Shown one piece after another: positions 1 through 7,420 of a stretch of DNA of 26,234 nucleotides. The notes under the pieces were generated by a model. It had not been told where the DNA came from, ran no database searches, and saw only the letters and a program-made list of their open reading frames with translations. The position numbers and the translations under genes were made by a program. The first letter of the stretch is position 1. Each line of letters starts with the position of its first letter. This DNA comes from a bacterium (GTDB taxonomy: Bacteria > JAMOTN01), in NCBI GenBank assembly GCA_027062325.1, contig JAMOTN010000038.1, positions 1-26,234 on the forward strand, written 5' to 3'.

Positions 1-3000
1 CTGAAGTTGTACTTACACGCTATGGAAGAGTAATTGTTTCCGATGGGGATAAGATGGAGGAGTACCATGTACCTAAGGGTTATTATCTACGTGTTACTGA
101 AGGGAAAGAGGTTACACCTGGAGACATCCTTGCAGAAAAAATAGGAGAGAAGGAGCCGGCAATTGCAAGTTATGGTGGAAAGGTTTACCTACACAACGTC
201 AAAGTTCACGGAGGACAGGTTATAAACGACGAAGGAATTCTTTACGTATTTGATAAGGAAAATGAGGAGGAAGTAGTATATAAACTTCCAACAGGTGTTA
301 GAGAAACTGCTGATGCGAACTCTGAGTACGAACTGGCGGTCAAGAATGGAAGTGAAGTTGCGTATGGCTCTGACATGCTTTACGTGAAGAGTGAAATAGC
401 AGGATATGTCGAGAGTATTTCTGATAAGCAGATAGTTATAAAGAATCGTGTTAAGAGAGAATACTTACTACCTAAAGAGCAGGGAATTGAGTTTGAGGAA
501 AAAGATGGTAAGAAATATTTCTGGGTCAAGGCTAAAAACGGTGGAATTGTGAAGATTAAGAAGGAGACTGTTGATAAGCATCAACATCAGCGTGTTGTGG
601 TTACCAAGAGTGAGGAGTTTAAAATACCTGAGGATATTAAACTATTTGTAAGTGAGTTGAAGGTCAAGCAGGGGAAGAATGTTAAGAAGGGTAAAGAACT
701 TACAGGTGAAGTGAAAATAGTTAGTGAGATAGATGGAGAGGTAGAGGTAGTTGATACTACAATTCCAGCTGATGAGGCAATGATTGGAAAAATTGATGGG
801 TTGTCGCCTGAGGAGTTGAAACAGTACAAAGTTAAAGCCTACAAAGTCATAGTAAGAGATATAAGTAAAGAACCAGTTAATACTAGTAAAAACATAGGGA
901 AAGAGTTGATTGGTAAGAAGGTTTGGGAAGATATTATTTCGAAAGATGGAAAAGTGCTTTTGAAGAAGGGAGAGAAGTTTACTGAGGAGTTCGTGCGTAC
1001 TCACTTTGTACCTGTGGATGCAAACGGAATAATAAGAAAGGTTGAAGAAGAGCCCCTCAACTTGAAAGAGGTTGATCTTGAAAGTTATGTTGGAACAGTT
1101 ATTGAAGGCGATGTTATAGATCCAAAAACTGGCGAAATTCTTGCGGAAAAGGGTGATGTATTGGATGACGATCTTGTTGACCTTTTGAGAGAAAGTAATG
1201 TTGAGGAGATAGTTGTTAGAGGTAGAGGTGTTGCTGTAATAAGTGAAAAAGAGGTTGATTTGAGAGAAGTTTCCGCGGATAGGGAGATGGCACTTGAGCA
1301 GTTGCAGGGAGAGATAACATCTGAGGATATAATAGATCCTGAAACAGGAGAGGTTCTTGTTCCTAAGGGAACAATAATCACCATAGCTATAGTAGATGAA
1401 CTGTTGAAGAGAGCGAATAGTATAGGAAAAGTTAAAGTTTACAGAAAGTATCGTTACAAAATTCCCGAGGGTGCTGAACTTAAATTTGAGGAAGGTAAAG
1501 AGGTTAAGAAGGGAACCGAGTTGGTTAAGGCCTTGCACTTTGCCAATGATCAAATTGTTTGGGTGGAAGAAGAAGTATCTTATGTCATACCAAGTCGCTT
1601 GAAAGGAATGGGCAGACCGTGTGTTTTGAGGGTTAAAACGGGAGATAGGGTCAGCAGAGGAGACGATATAATAGAGCCACTTCCGCCTTATAAGGCTCCA
1701 ATTGATGGAAAGGTGAACTACAAAGTTAAGACTGATGAGAGGACAGGAGAAGAAGTAGTTGTAAGCTTGGAGGTTTATGATACTCAGGATTATAGAATTC
1801 CAGCAGAGATTAAGCTTCTTGTTAAAGAAGGAGATATGGTTGAAGTAGGAGATCCTATTACTGAAAAAGTTGAGTATGAAAATATTGAGGAGACAAAAGA
1901 TGTTTACAAGATCTTTAAGGAGACAGATGAGACTAAGTATCACAAAATTACTCCTGATATGGAAATATTGGTGAAGGAAGGAGACAGGGTAAGAGAGGGA
2001 GATAGACTGGCTGTTTTGAAGAATACCAAGGTTGAGCAGTATGTGACGTATCAAGAAGATGGAGAAACTGATCAAGTAGGTTGTTACACATGCTTCTGGC
2101 CACACTTGAGACCTGCGGCTTTGGAAGTTAAGGTTGGGTCTGGTAAGTGGAAAAAGATTGCGCATGCAATGTCAGAGGTAGTAAGCAAGGGTGAAAAGTG
2201 GTTCGTTGGTAAAAAAATTAGTGCTAAAGATTTGAAAATAGGTGATGAGATTTACAGAATAGGAACTGTAATTGATGAAAAGCTTGCTAAGTTAATAGTA
2301 GAGAACAAGAGCAAGATTGATGATGACGTTGTGTTTGTTGAGAATGGATGGGATGTTGACTGGTCGCTTGGTGTAGTAAGAGTTCCTGACAAAAAGAAGG
2401 TGAAGTTGTCGCTTAAATATGATTACGAGAACAGGATGGTAGTAATATTGGACAAGAAGACAACTACTGTTTCTAGAATCATCCTTAGGAAAGGTGAAGC
2501 ATTCCCAATTACTGAAGGAGCAAGGCTTCAAGTTAAAGAGGGAGAAATTGTTGAGAGAGGAGAAATTTTGGCTAAGTGGGCAGTTGCTACGAAGAAGACA
2601 ACAGATATCGTACAAGGTTTGCCTCGTGTAAGAGATCTATTTAGGGCTCAAAGACCTAAGAAAGAGGCGGTTATTGCACCAATTACTGGTGTTGTTAGAA
2701 AGAGTGGAGTTACTACGGCAACTCTTCACATAGAAGATGAGAATGGAAATACGTATCCTATAAAGGCTTCACTTTCTCAGTTAGCAGAGGCTATTGTGTT
2801 TGATGGTGAGTATGTTGAGAAGGGTGATCAGTTGACGGAGGGGCACATTGAGTTGAAGAAGCTTAGAAACGAAGGAGGAGTTTATAAGGTACAGCGTTAT
2901 TTGAATGATGAGATACAAAGAGTTTATCGTGGGCAAGGTGTTCGTATAAATGATAAACACATAGAGATAATAATAAGCAGGATGTTCAAGCGTGTTCTTA

Positions 3001-3398
3001 TAAAAGATCCCGGAGATACACGCTTTGTAAAAGGAGAAGAAGTGACTCTTACGGAATTTTTGGAAGAAAACGATAGAGTCAAGCTTCTTTACGGGGATAA
3101 GGCGCGTCTTGCGAAGGGGCGTTTGATGGTTGTTGGAATAGAAAAGGCAGCTCTTACAACGGACAGCTTTATCTCCGCTGCATCATTCCAGGAGACGGCA
3201 AGAGTTTTGACCCGAGCTGCGATAAGAGGAAAGCTGGACTTCCTGCGTGGATTGAAGGAAAATGTTATATTGGCGAAACTTATACCAGCAGGTACTGGAT
3301 TTAGGTGGTTCAGAGATGTTGATTGGCCTCCACTTGGTGAGAAGAAGAGAGAAGACGATGCCTCCACTAAAAAAGTTGAAGTAAGTGCCGATGCATAA
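1..3398 (+). CDS. rpoC: RNA polymerase beta' subunit, C-terminal part (5' end outside the window)
   Basis: Catalytic-subunit gene of bacterial RNA polymerase, truncated by the window start; the frame is open from base 3, so the ATG at 54 is internal. The last ~265 residues (from about base 2598) are canonical beta': GLPRVRDLFRAQRPKKEAV, a VYRGQGVRINDKHIEII block, SFISAASFQETARVLTRAA, and GLKENVILAKLIPAGTGF near the end. Everything upstream in the window, at least 850 residues, lies where the trigger-loop insertion (SI3 in E. coli) sits, and consists of repeated sandwich-barrel-hybrid-like units of the form VKEGDRVREGDRLAV plus four helical modules. E. coli SI3 is about 190 residues, so this insertion is extraordinary. 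A CxxC pair (bases 2082-2093) lies inside it. The conserved Mg-binding and bridge-helix parts lie upstream, outside the window. No rpsL follows. Identity is certain; the insertion's role is unknown. Confidence 0.97.
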   Translation, partial: EVVLTRYGRVIVSDGDKMEEYHVPKGYYLRVTEGKEVTPGDILAEKIGEKEPAIASYGGKVYLHNVKVHGGQVINDEGILYVFDKENEEEVVYKLPTGVRETADANSEYELAVKNGSEVAYGSDMLYVKSEIAGYVESISDKQIVIKNRVKREYLLPKEQGIEFEEKDGKKYFWVKAKNGGIVKIKKETVDKHQHQRVVVTKSEEFKIPEDIKLFVSELKVKQGKNVKKGKELTGEVKIVSEIDGEVEVVDTTIPADEAMIGKIDGLSPEELKQYKVKAYKVIVRDISKEPVNTSKNIGKELIGKKVWEDIISKDGKVLLKKGEKFTEEFVRTHFVPVDANGIIRKVEEEPLNLKEVDLESYVGTVIEGDVIDPKTGEILAEKGDVLDDDLVDLLRESNVEEIVVRGRGVAVISEKEVDLREVSADREMALEQLQGEITSEDIIDPETGEVLVPKGTIITIAIVDELLKRANSIGKVKVYRKYRYKIPEGAELKFEEGKEVKKGTELVKALHFANDQIVWVEEEVSYVIPSRLKGMGRPCVLRVKTGDRVSRGDDIIEPLPPYKAPIDGKVNYKVKTDERTGEEVVVSLEVYDTQDYRIPAEIKLLVKEGDMVEVGDPITEKVEYENIEETKDVYKIFKETDETKYHKITPDMEILVKEGDRVREGDRLAVLKNTKVEQYVTYQEDGETDQVGCYTCFWPHLRPAALEVKVGSGKWKKIAHAMSEVVSKGEKWFVGKKISAKDLKIGDEIYRIGTVIDEKLAKLIVENKSKIDDDVVFVENGWDVDWSLGVVRVPDKKKVKLSLKYDYENRMVVILDKKTTTVSRIILRKGEAFPITEGARLQVKEGEIVERGEILAKWAVATKKTTDIVQGLPRVRDLFRAQRPKKEAVIAPITGVVRKSGVTTATLHIEDENGNTYPIKASLSQLAEAIVFDGEYVEKGDQLTEGHIELKKLRNEGGVYKVQRYLNDEIQRVYRGQGVRINDKHIEIIISRMFKRVLIKDPGDTRFVKGEEVTLTEFLEENDRVKLLYGDKARLAKGRLMVVGIEKAALTTDSFISAASFQETARVLTRAAIRGKLDFLRGLKENVILAKLIPAGTGFRWFRDVDWPPLGEKKREDDASTKKVEVSADA
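60..2580 (+). repeat. Tandem sandwich-barrel-hybrid-like protein repeats in the rpoC trigger-loop insertion
   Basis: At least seven diverged copies of a beta-rich unit of pattern hydrophobic-Pro-x(4-8)-hydrophobic-V-K-x-G-x-x-V-x-x-G-x-x-L. They begin near bases 60, 612, 1455, 1581, 1791, 1941 and 2502; a further weaker copy may start near 462. Clear examples read YKIPEGAELKFEEGKEVKKG and HKITPDMEILVKEGDRVREG. Known SI3 insertions of beta' are built from such sandwich-barrel hybrid motifs, which supports the assignment. The repeats are diverged at DNA level, so they are old and not a recent slippage product. Confidence 0.75.
913..2345 (+). repeat. Four copies of an AEDVIDP-type module inside the rpoC insertion
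   Basis: A module of about 45 residues, with pattern G-x-x-x-x-x-D-hydrophobic-I-x-P-x-T-G-E-hydrophobic-L-x-x-K-G followed by a helix and a short beta strand (VxVRG or similar), occurs near bases 913-1030, 1089-1230, 1309-1450 and 2205-2345. Copies two and three are clearest: VIDPKTGEILAEKG and IIDPETGEVLVPKG. The same pattern is known in the conserved part of beta' just before the second Cys region (GRVTAEDVLKP in E. coli), which lies upstream of this window. The copies look like intragenic duplications of that core element, or independent members of the same fold. Confidence 0.6.
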
Positions 3399-3455
3399 TA
3401 GTAAAGAAAGTGTGGAGTGAATGTGAGTTCTAGCACGTGAAGTAGGGGTGATAGT

Positions 3456-4049
3456 ATGGAGGTAAAAGTTTTCTTAGATGAAAAGGAGATTGATTTAAAT
3501 GAGTGGAAAGTAGATGAAAGTTGGGCACTTGGCAGGCTGATTGATGAGTTTAATACGAAGCTTATTGAAGAGGATAGGGGAGTTAGTAAGGTTGGAGTGG
3601 ATTTTAAGGGAGAAGCTCCTGAGAATGTTAATGTATGGGAGCTGCCATTGAAGGAATTTGCTGCTGTTCACCTTTATACAGATGAAGTTGCAAATATTAT
3701 TAAAGAGTTAATAGCAGATATTGAAAATAGGGATATTGAAGCGATAGTGACAGATTTTGTGGAAAAGTTTGAAAAAGGTGAAAGATGGGGAGAGAGTTTT
3801 GCTGACTTTGTTATGCTCTTAGAGGATGTTATGAAGCCAGTTGCAGTGTTGGTGAATTGGAAGAGTATAAAAAAGGAAGAATTCAAAAGTGAAAATTTTG
3901 TAGAAAAAGAAAACAAATTCAAAGAGTTTGCTGAAAAAATAAAAGAGGCTTTTGAGAAGGCTGATTACAACATGGTGAAAGAGATAATAGCAAATGAATG
4001 GGAGGTAGTGAAGGAGTTATTAGAGGTCTTGAAGAAAGAGGTGGAATAG
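3456..4049 (+). CDS. Acidic protein of unknown function
   Basis: A 197-residue protein I do not recognise. It starts at an ATG preceded by GGGGTGAT at a suitable distance. Two parts are visible: an N-terminal ~75 residues with a beta-strand look (MEVKVFLDEKEIDLNEWKVD), and a C-terminal mostly helical part very rich in Glu and Lys that ends in KELLEVLKKEVE. No signal peptide, membrane segment, Cys cluster or nucleotide-binding motif is present, so it is probably cytoplasmic. It sits 57 bases after rpoC with no terminator between, and 54 bases before the MAF-family gene, so it probably shares their transcript. The N-terminal extended part plus helical tail would suit an adaptor or chaperone for the next gene's product, but that is only inference. 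Confidence 0.75.
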   Translation: MEVKVFLDEKEIDLNEWKVDESWALGRLIDEFNTKLIEEDRGVSKVGVDFKGEAPENVNVWELPLKEFAAVHLYTDEVANIIKELIADIENRDIEAIVTDFVEKFEKGERWGESFADFVMLLEDVMKPVAVLVNWKSIKKEEFKSENFVEKENKFKEFAEKIKEAFEKADYNMVKEIIANEWEVVKELLEVLKKEVE

Positions 4050-4090
4050 CGAATTTTGTTTGTGTAGATTGAAGCCTTTGTTAGTTTATT

Positions 4091-4103
4091 GGGGGTATGG
4101 GGG
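4091..4103 (+). promoter_or_regulatory. G-rich Shine-Dalgarno of the MAF-family gene
   Basis: GGGGGTATGGGGG lies directly upstream of the TTG at 4104. The first G run is 8 bases from that TTG. A longer frame opens at TTG 4089, but that codon precedes both G runs and has no ribosome binding site, so 4104 is preferred. Confidence 0.5.
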
Positions 4104-6035
4104 TTGGAGTATTGGAGGCTTAATTTTAATGAAATGCTAAGGAAACTTGGAGATGATGGGGATTTTAAGAGGAAGTGTGAAAAAGCTTTTAAAAATTTAA
4201 AATTTGAAAGAGCAAATACTGGTAGATATGTTGCGTTTAAAGATGGTGTAGCATTGGCAAGTGCTTATGATCCAGAGAAGGAAGCAGATAGGGTTGTAGG
4301 TAGATATTTGCCAAGGTTGTCCGTTTCTCCCAATGTTGTAGTTTTAGGAGGAGGATGTGGTTATTTAATAAAGAAGTTACATGAAAAGGCTCCTGATTAT
4401 GTAAAATTTGTGATAGTTGAGCCTGATTTTGAAAGATTAGTTGCTGATTTTTCGTGTGTTAATTTAGTAGATTTCATAAGAAATAGAAGCTTTAAATTTA
4501 TCCTTACTACCAACGAGGGTTTTATAACAAATCATCTGGCTGAAAATTTGTACCCTGGCCAGGGGGGCTACCCCATGGTATTGACTATAAGACATCCAGT
4601 TACAAATTCTGGTGAAAGTAAAGACTTTTTTGATAGAGCAGAGTTGATAATAAAAAAGTTGGTTATGTCAGTGATTTTGAACTACACTACTTCATTGGCA
4701 TCGCAGAGAGTTATGCCTTTTCATATTTCAGAATCGTTTGAGGAGCTTTTGCGATTACCGGGAGTTCAACGTTTAAGGAGAAGATTTGATGGAAAGCCTG
4801 GAGTTCTTGTGGCAGCTGGGCCAAGTCTAGATGAAGAGATAGAGAAATTGAAGCGTGTAAAAGATAAAGTAATAATTGTTGCTGTTGCAACTGCAGTTCC
4901 TGCATTGTTGAGGGCAGGGATAGAGCCACATTTTGCTATGGCAGCTGATATGTTTAGAAATAGTATATTCTCATCCTATGGCTTGAAATACTGTAAAAAT
5001 ACGGTAATGGTTTTGTCAGCGATTGTGAACTATGACTGGTTTAGAATATTTAAGGGTAGGAAGGCTCTTTTCAATCCCAACAATAAGTTGATTTCTTGGT
5101 TAGAGAGATTCAGAGAAGAAATGGGATTTTTTGAGGTTGCTGGCACAGTGGCAACGGGAGCGTTGAATTTCCTGGAGTATTTGGGATGTAATCCTATATT
5201 CTTGGTAGGTCAGGATTTTTCAGAGAAAGAAGGGAAGACTCACGTAAGTGGAACTTATCATGAATACATTACAGAAATGTCAGCTTTGACGGAATTTGAA
5301 ACATTTGGTGGTTTAAAGAGATTGAAAAAGCTCTTCTATAAGCCAAAATTAAAGGTTAGTAAGAACGGAAAAGAATATTACACTACTACTGTGTATCAGA
5401 GTTATTCATATCAATTTATGAAGATTGTTGAGGCTTTTGAAAAGAGAGGAATAGAAGTGTACTATGCTTCTGATGGGATTTTGGATATGGAGTATGTTGA
5501 TATTGAGGAAAAGTTGGCTGAGTTTCCCATTATAGAGACAGAAGTTAGAGCAGAAATTGAAAAATTGTTAGATGAAAAAGTCAAAAATGTTGATGTGGAT
5601 GGTTTGTTAGAGGATATATCAGAGGTTGATAAACATATGGATAAGTTAGAAAGTGAGTTGTTTAGAAAAGCGGAAAAGGCATACGAACTGTTTGAAAGAG
5701 CAATTGCCATGAGTTTTAAGGAAAAAGAGGATTTGAAAAGGGAACTTCTGGCCTTTTTCATGGGTATTTCAGAAAGGTGGCCTTTTATGAAGGTTGTTTC
5801 TACGAATTATGAGTTGTACAATTTGTTGTTTGCGAAGAAGTACTTTGAGATATTGGAAAAATTTGAAAAGGGGGAGTATGATGTTGATGATATGGCCAAG
5901 GAAATAGGTAGAGTATTCATTATATTTTTTGCGAATGTTTTAAAAGAGTTAAGATTTTTAAGGGAGTTGTTTGAGAAAATAAGAGAAAGACTTCTCAGCT
6001 ATTCGGAGAGAGGGGCTGAAAATGGAAATATTTGA
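4104..6035 (+). CDS. MAF/DUF115 family protein (6-hydroxymethylpterin pyrophosphokinase MptE-like)
   Basis: A 643-residue protein. The N-terminal third has a Rossmann-like stretch, VVVLGGGCGYLIKKLHE at about residue 78, followed by IVEPDFERL. The central domain carries the family hallmark GVLVAAGPSLDEEIEKLK at about 233, then AVATAVPALLRAGIEPHFAM, and FLVGQDFSEKEGKTHVSGTY near 380. The C-terminal ~150 residues are helical and charged. Motility accessory factor proteins of this family transfer or help transfer nonulosonic acid sugars to flagellin in Campylobacter and relatives, while the archaeal MptE branch makes pterins. No flagellin or sugar-biosynthesis gene is present here, so the acceptor is unknown. 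The start is TTG at 4104. The stop overlaps the next gene by 14 bases, implying translational coupling to it. Confidence 0.85.
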   Translation: MEYWRLNFNEMLRKLGDDGDFKRKCEKAFKNLKFERANTGRYVAFKDGVALASAYDPEKEADRVVGRYLPRLSVSPNVVVLGGGCGYLIKKLHEKAPDYVKFVIVEPDFERLVADFSCVNLVDFIRNRSFKFILTTNEGFITNHLAENLYPGQGGYPMVLTIRHPVTNSGESKDFFDRAELIIKKLVMSVILNYTTSLASQRVMPFHISESFEELLRLPGVQRLRRRFDGKPGVLVAAGPSLDEEIEKLKRVKDKVIIVAVATAVPALLRAGIEPHFAMAADMFRNSIFSSYGLKYCKNTVMVLSAIVNYDWFRIFKGRKALFNPNNKLISWLERFREEMGFFEVAGTVATGALNFLEYLGCNPIFLVGQDFSEKEGKTHVSGTYHEYITEMSALTEFETFGGLKRLKKLFYKPKLKVSKNGKEYYTTTVYQSYSYQFMKIVEAFEKRGIEVYYASDGILDMEYVDIEEKLAEFPIIETEVRAEIEKLLDEKVKNVDVDGLLEDISEVDKHMDKLESELFRKAEKAYELFERAIAMSFKEKEDLKRELLAFFMGISERWPFMKVVSTNYELYNLLFAKKYFEILEKFEKGEYDVDDMAKEIGRVFIIFFANVLKELRFLRELFEKIRERLLSYSERGAENGNI

Positions 6036-7404
6036 TTTAAAGCCTAGGAAAAAAGCTAAGATATTTGTTGTAGAGCCGTGTGAGAGTTTTGAGGGTTTGA
6101 AAATTCCGAGAATTGAACTTCAGTATTTTGTGGATAAATTCAGAAATTTTGATGTAGAAGAGATAAATTTTGAAAAGGAGTTTACTAAAACTTTTGAAAA
6201 AGGTTGCTTAGAGAAAATGTATGTTTCCCAAAAGGTTGGAAGACATAGACTACATTCTTACAGGGGAGTAGTTGTTTCTAACCTAGCATATAGTGTTCCA
6301 GTAGAGTGGTTTGTTAAAAGAGCGAAAGAAGATTTTAGAGAGTACGATTACTATGTTTTTCTCACCAAAAGACAAATTGTTGTTAGTCAAGAGTTAGTTG
6401 ATAAAGTTACGGATTATGCAAGATGGGTGGATATATCAATGTTGCAAACATTAGGAGCTTTAGGGTTGGATTTCTTGGTAGTGAATTTGAATTTTTACCA
6501 CATATTTGAAGAAATGTTGAAAAAAAGGATTGATATATTCAAAAAGGTAGGAAATGCTCTATATGATGTTGCTTTAAATGTTAATTCTTACTCAACGGTT
6601 GAGTTTACTTTGTACTCTTGGTTATTGCCGCAGCCGTTTTGGTCAGCTTTTTTTGATTTTAACATTTATGATGAAAGGGTACCTGATTTTGATTTTAGGG
6701 TTGAGCCCATGGTTAAAATACCAACTGAATACCTAAAATTTTTCTACTACTATCCTAGAAAAGTTTTTACTGATGTTGAATCTATTGGTGTGATAGAGGA
6801 GTATATGGGCGTTGATTTTTCTGAACTAAAAGGGAAACCTTTTCAATTGGTATTCAAGATTAATGATAGGAGTGAATTAGGAAAAGTTTCGGAGTTTCTT
6901 CAAGTGAATAGAAATAATATTTGGAGAGTTGGAGTGTGGGCTGATTATGAACTTTTAAAGGAAGAGTTATCGAAAGAAGACAACATTTTTAAACGCCAAG
7001 GTTTACACTTTGTTGTAGTTGATAATCTATATCTTTCTGAGGAGAATGTGGATGTTGAGAATGTAATAGCTGCAAGAACTTTGGATAGCTTGCCTAACTA
7101 CACATTTATAGTTGATGGTGATGACAGTTTCTTAAAAGATTTTATGAAAGATATGCTCTATAGAAGAGGTAGAGTAATACTAAAAGATAGAGATGAGTAC
7201 GCGCCAGCGGTAATTCCAGAGGTTTGTCCGTACGTTTTGGAAAAGGTATTTTTTAAGAATAAAGAAGCTTATACGTGTCCGTTTAAAATGGGAGAGAGGG
7301 AGAGGAGCTGGAAGGATAGGTTTGAAAAATGGGAGAAGTTTAGTATGGATTACTACTGCTTTGGCTGTAAAGATTGGTGGAAAAAATGGTTCTGGTTTGA
7401 GTAA
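6022..7404 (+). CDS. Unknown protein with Cys-rich, SPASM-like tail, coupled to the MAF gene
   Basis: A 460-residue protein that I cannot assign to a family. ATG at 6022 follows GAGAGAGGGG and overlaps the end of the MAF-family gene by 14 bases, so the two are translationally coupled. The C-terminal ~60 residues carry four Cys, at positions 402, 419, 446 and 449, in the contexts VCPYV, AYTCPFK and YYCFGC. The spacing (C-x16-C-x26-C-x2-C) and the FFKNKEAYTCPF strand recall the SPASM tail of radical-SAM proteins, but no CxxxCxxC radical-SAM motif is present. The middle part (residues ~270-400) alternates strands and helices like a TIM-barrel half. The extreme C-terminus, DWWKKWFWFE, is unusually aromatic. 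A metal or Fe-S site and a role with the MAF protein in sugar or modification chemistry are inferences. Confidence 0.8.
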   Translation: MEIFDLKPRKKAKIFVVEPCESFEGLKIPRIELQYFVDKFRNFDVEEINFEKEFTKTFEKGCLEKMYVSQKVGRHRLHSYRGVVVSNLAYSVPVEWFVKRAKEDFREYDYYVFLTKRQIVVSQELVDKVTDYARWVDISMLQTLGALGLDFLVVNLNFYHIFEEMLKKRIDIFKKVGNALYDVALNVNSYSTVEFTLYSWLLPQPFWSAFFDFNIYDERVPDFDFRVEPMVKIPTEYLKFFYYYPRKVFTDVESIGVIEEYMGVDFSELKGKPFQLVFKINDRSELGKVSEFLQVNRNNIWRVGVWADYELLKEELSKEDNIFKRQGLHFVVVDNLYLSEENVDVENVIAARTLDSLPNYTFIVDGDDSFLKDFMKDMLYRRGRVILKDRDEYAPAVIPEVCPYVLEKVFFKNKEAYTCPFKMGERERSWKDRFEKWEKFSMDYYCFGCKDWWKKWFWFE

Positions 7405-7420
7405 GACAGGTGTGGCTGTA

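Noticed and set aside
1085-1384. A minus-strand frame opposite rpoC, rich in Ser and Thr
   Set aside because: Low-complexity shadow of a charged coding strand; no start signals.
642-2165. A 507-codon open frame on the minus strand opposite rpoC
   Set aside because: It has no ribosome binding site, its composition is that of an antisense shadow (rich in Asn, Phe, Tyr, Leu and Ser), and it lies wholly across a conserved gene.
4555-4576. GC-rich GGCCAGGGGGGCTACCCC with a possible short hairpin
   Set aside because: It lies within the MAF-family coding sequence, encodes a normal YPGQGGYP turn and has no T run, so it is not a terminator.
5139-5160. TGGCAC-containing sequence resembling a sigma-54 promoter
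   Set aside because: It lies deep inside coding sequence, lacks the TTGC half at the right spacing and has no gene start downstream.
7322-7420. N-terminal extension of the lytic transglycosylase frame
   Set aside because: It overlaps the preceding gene, lacks a ribosome binding site and would bury the signal peptide.
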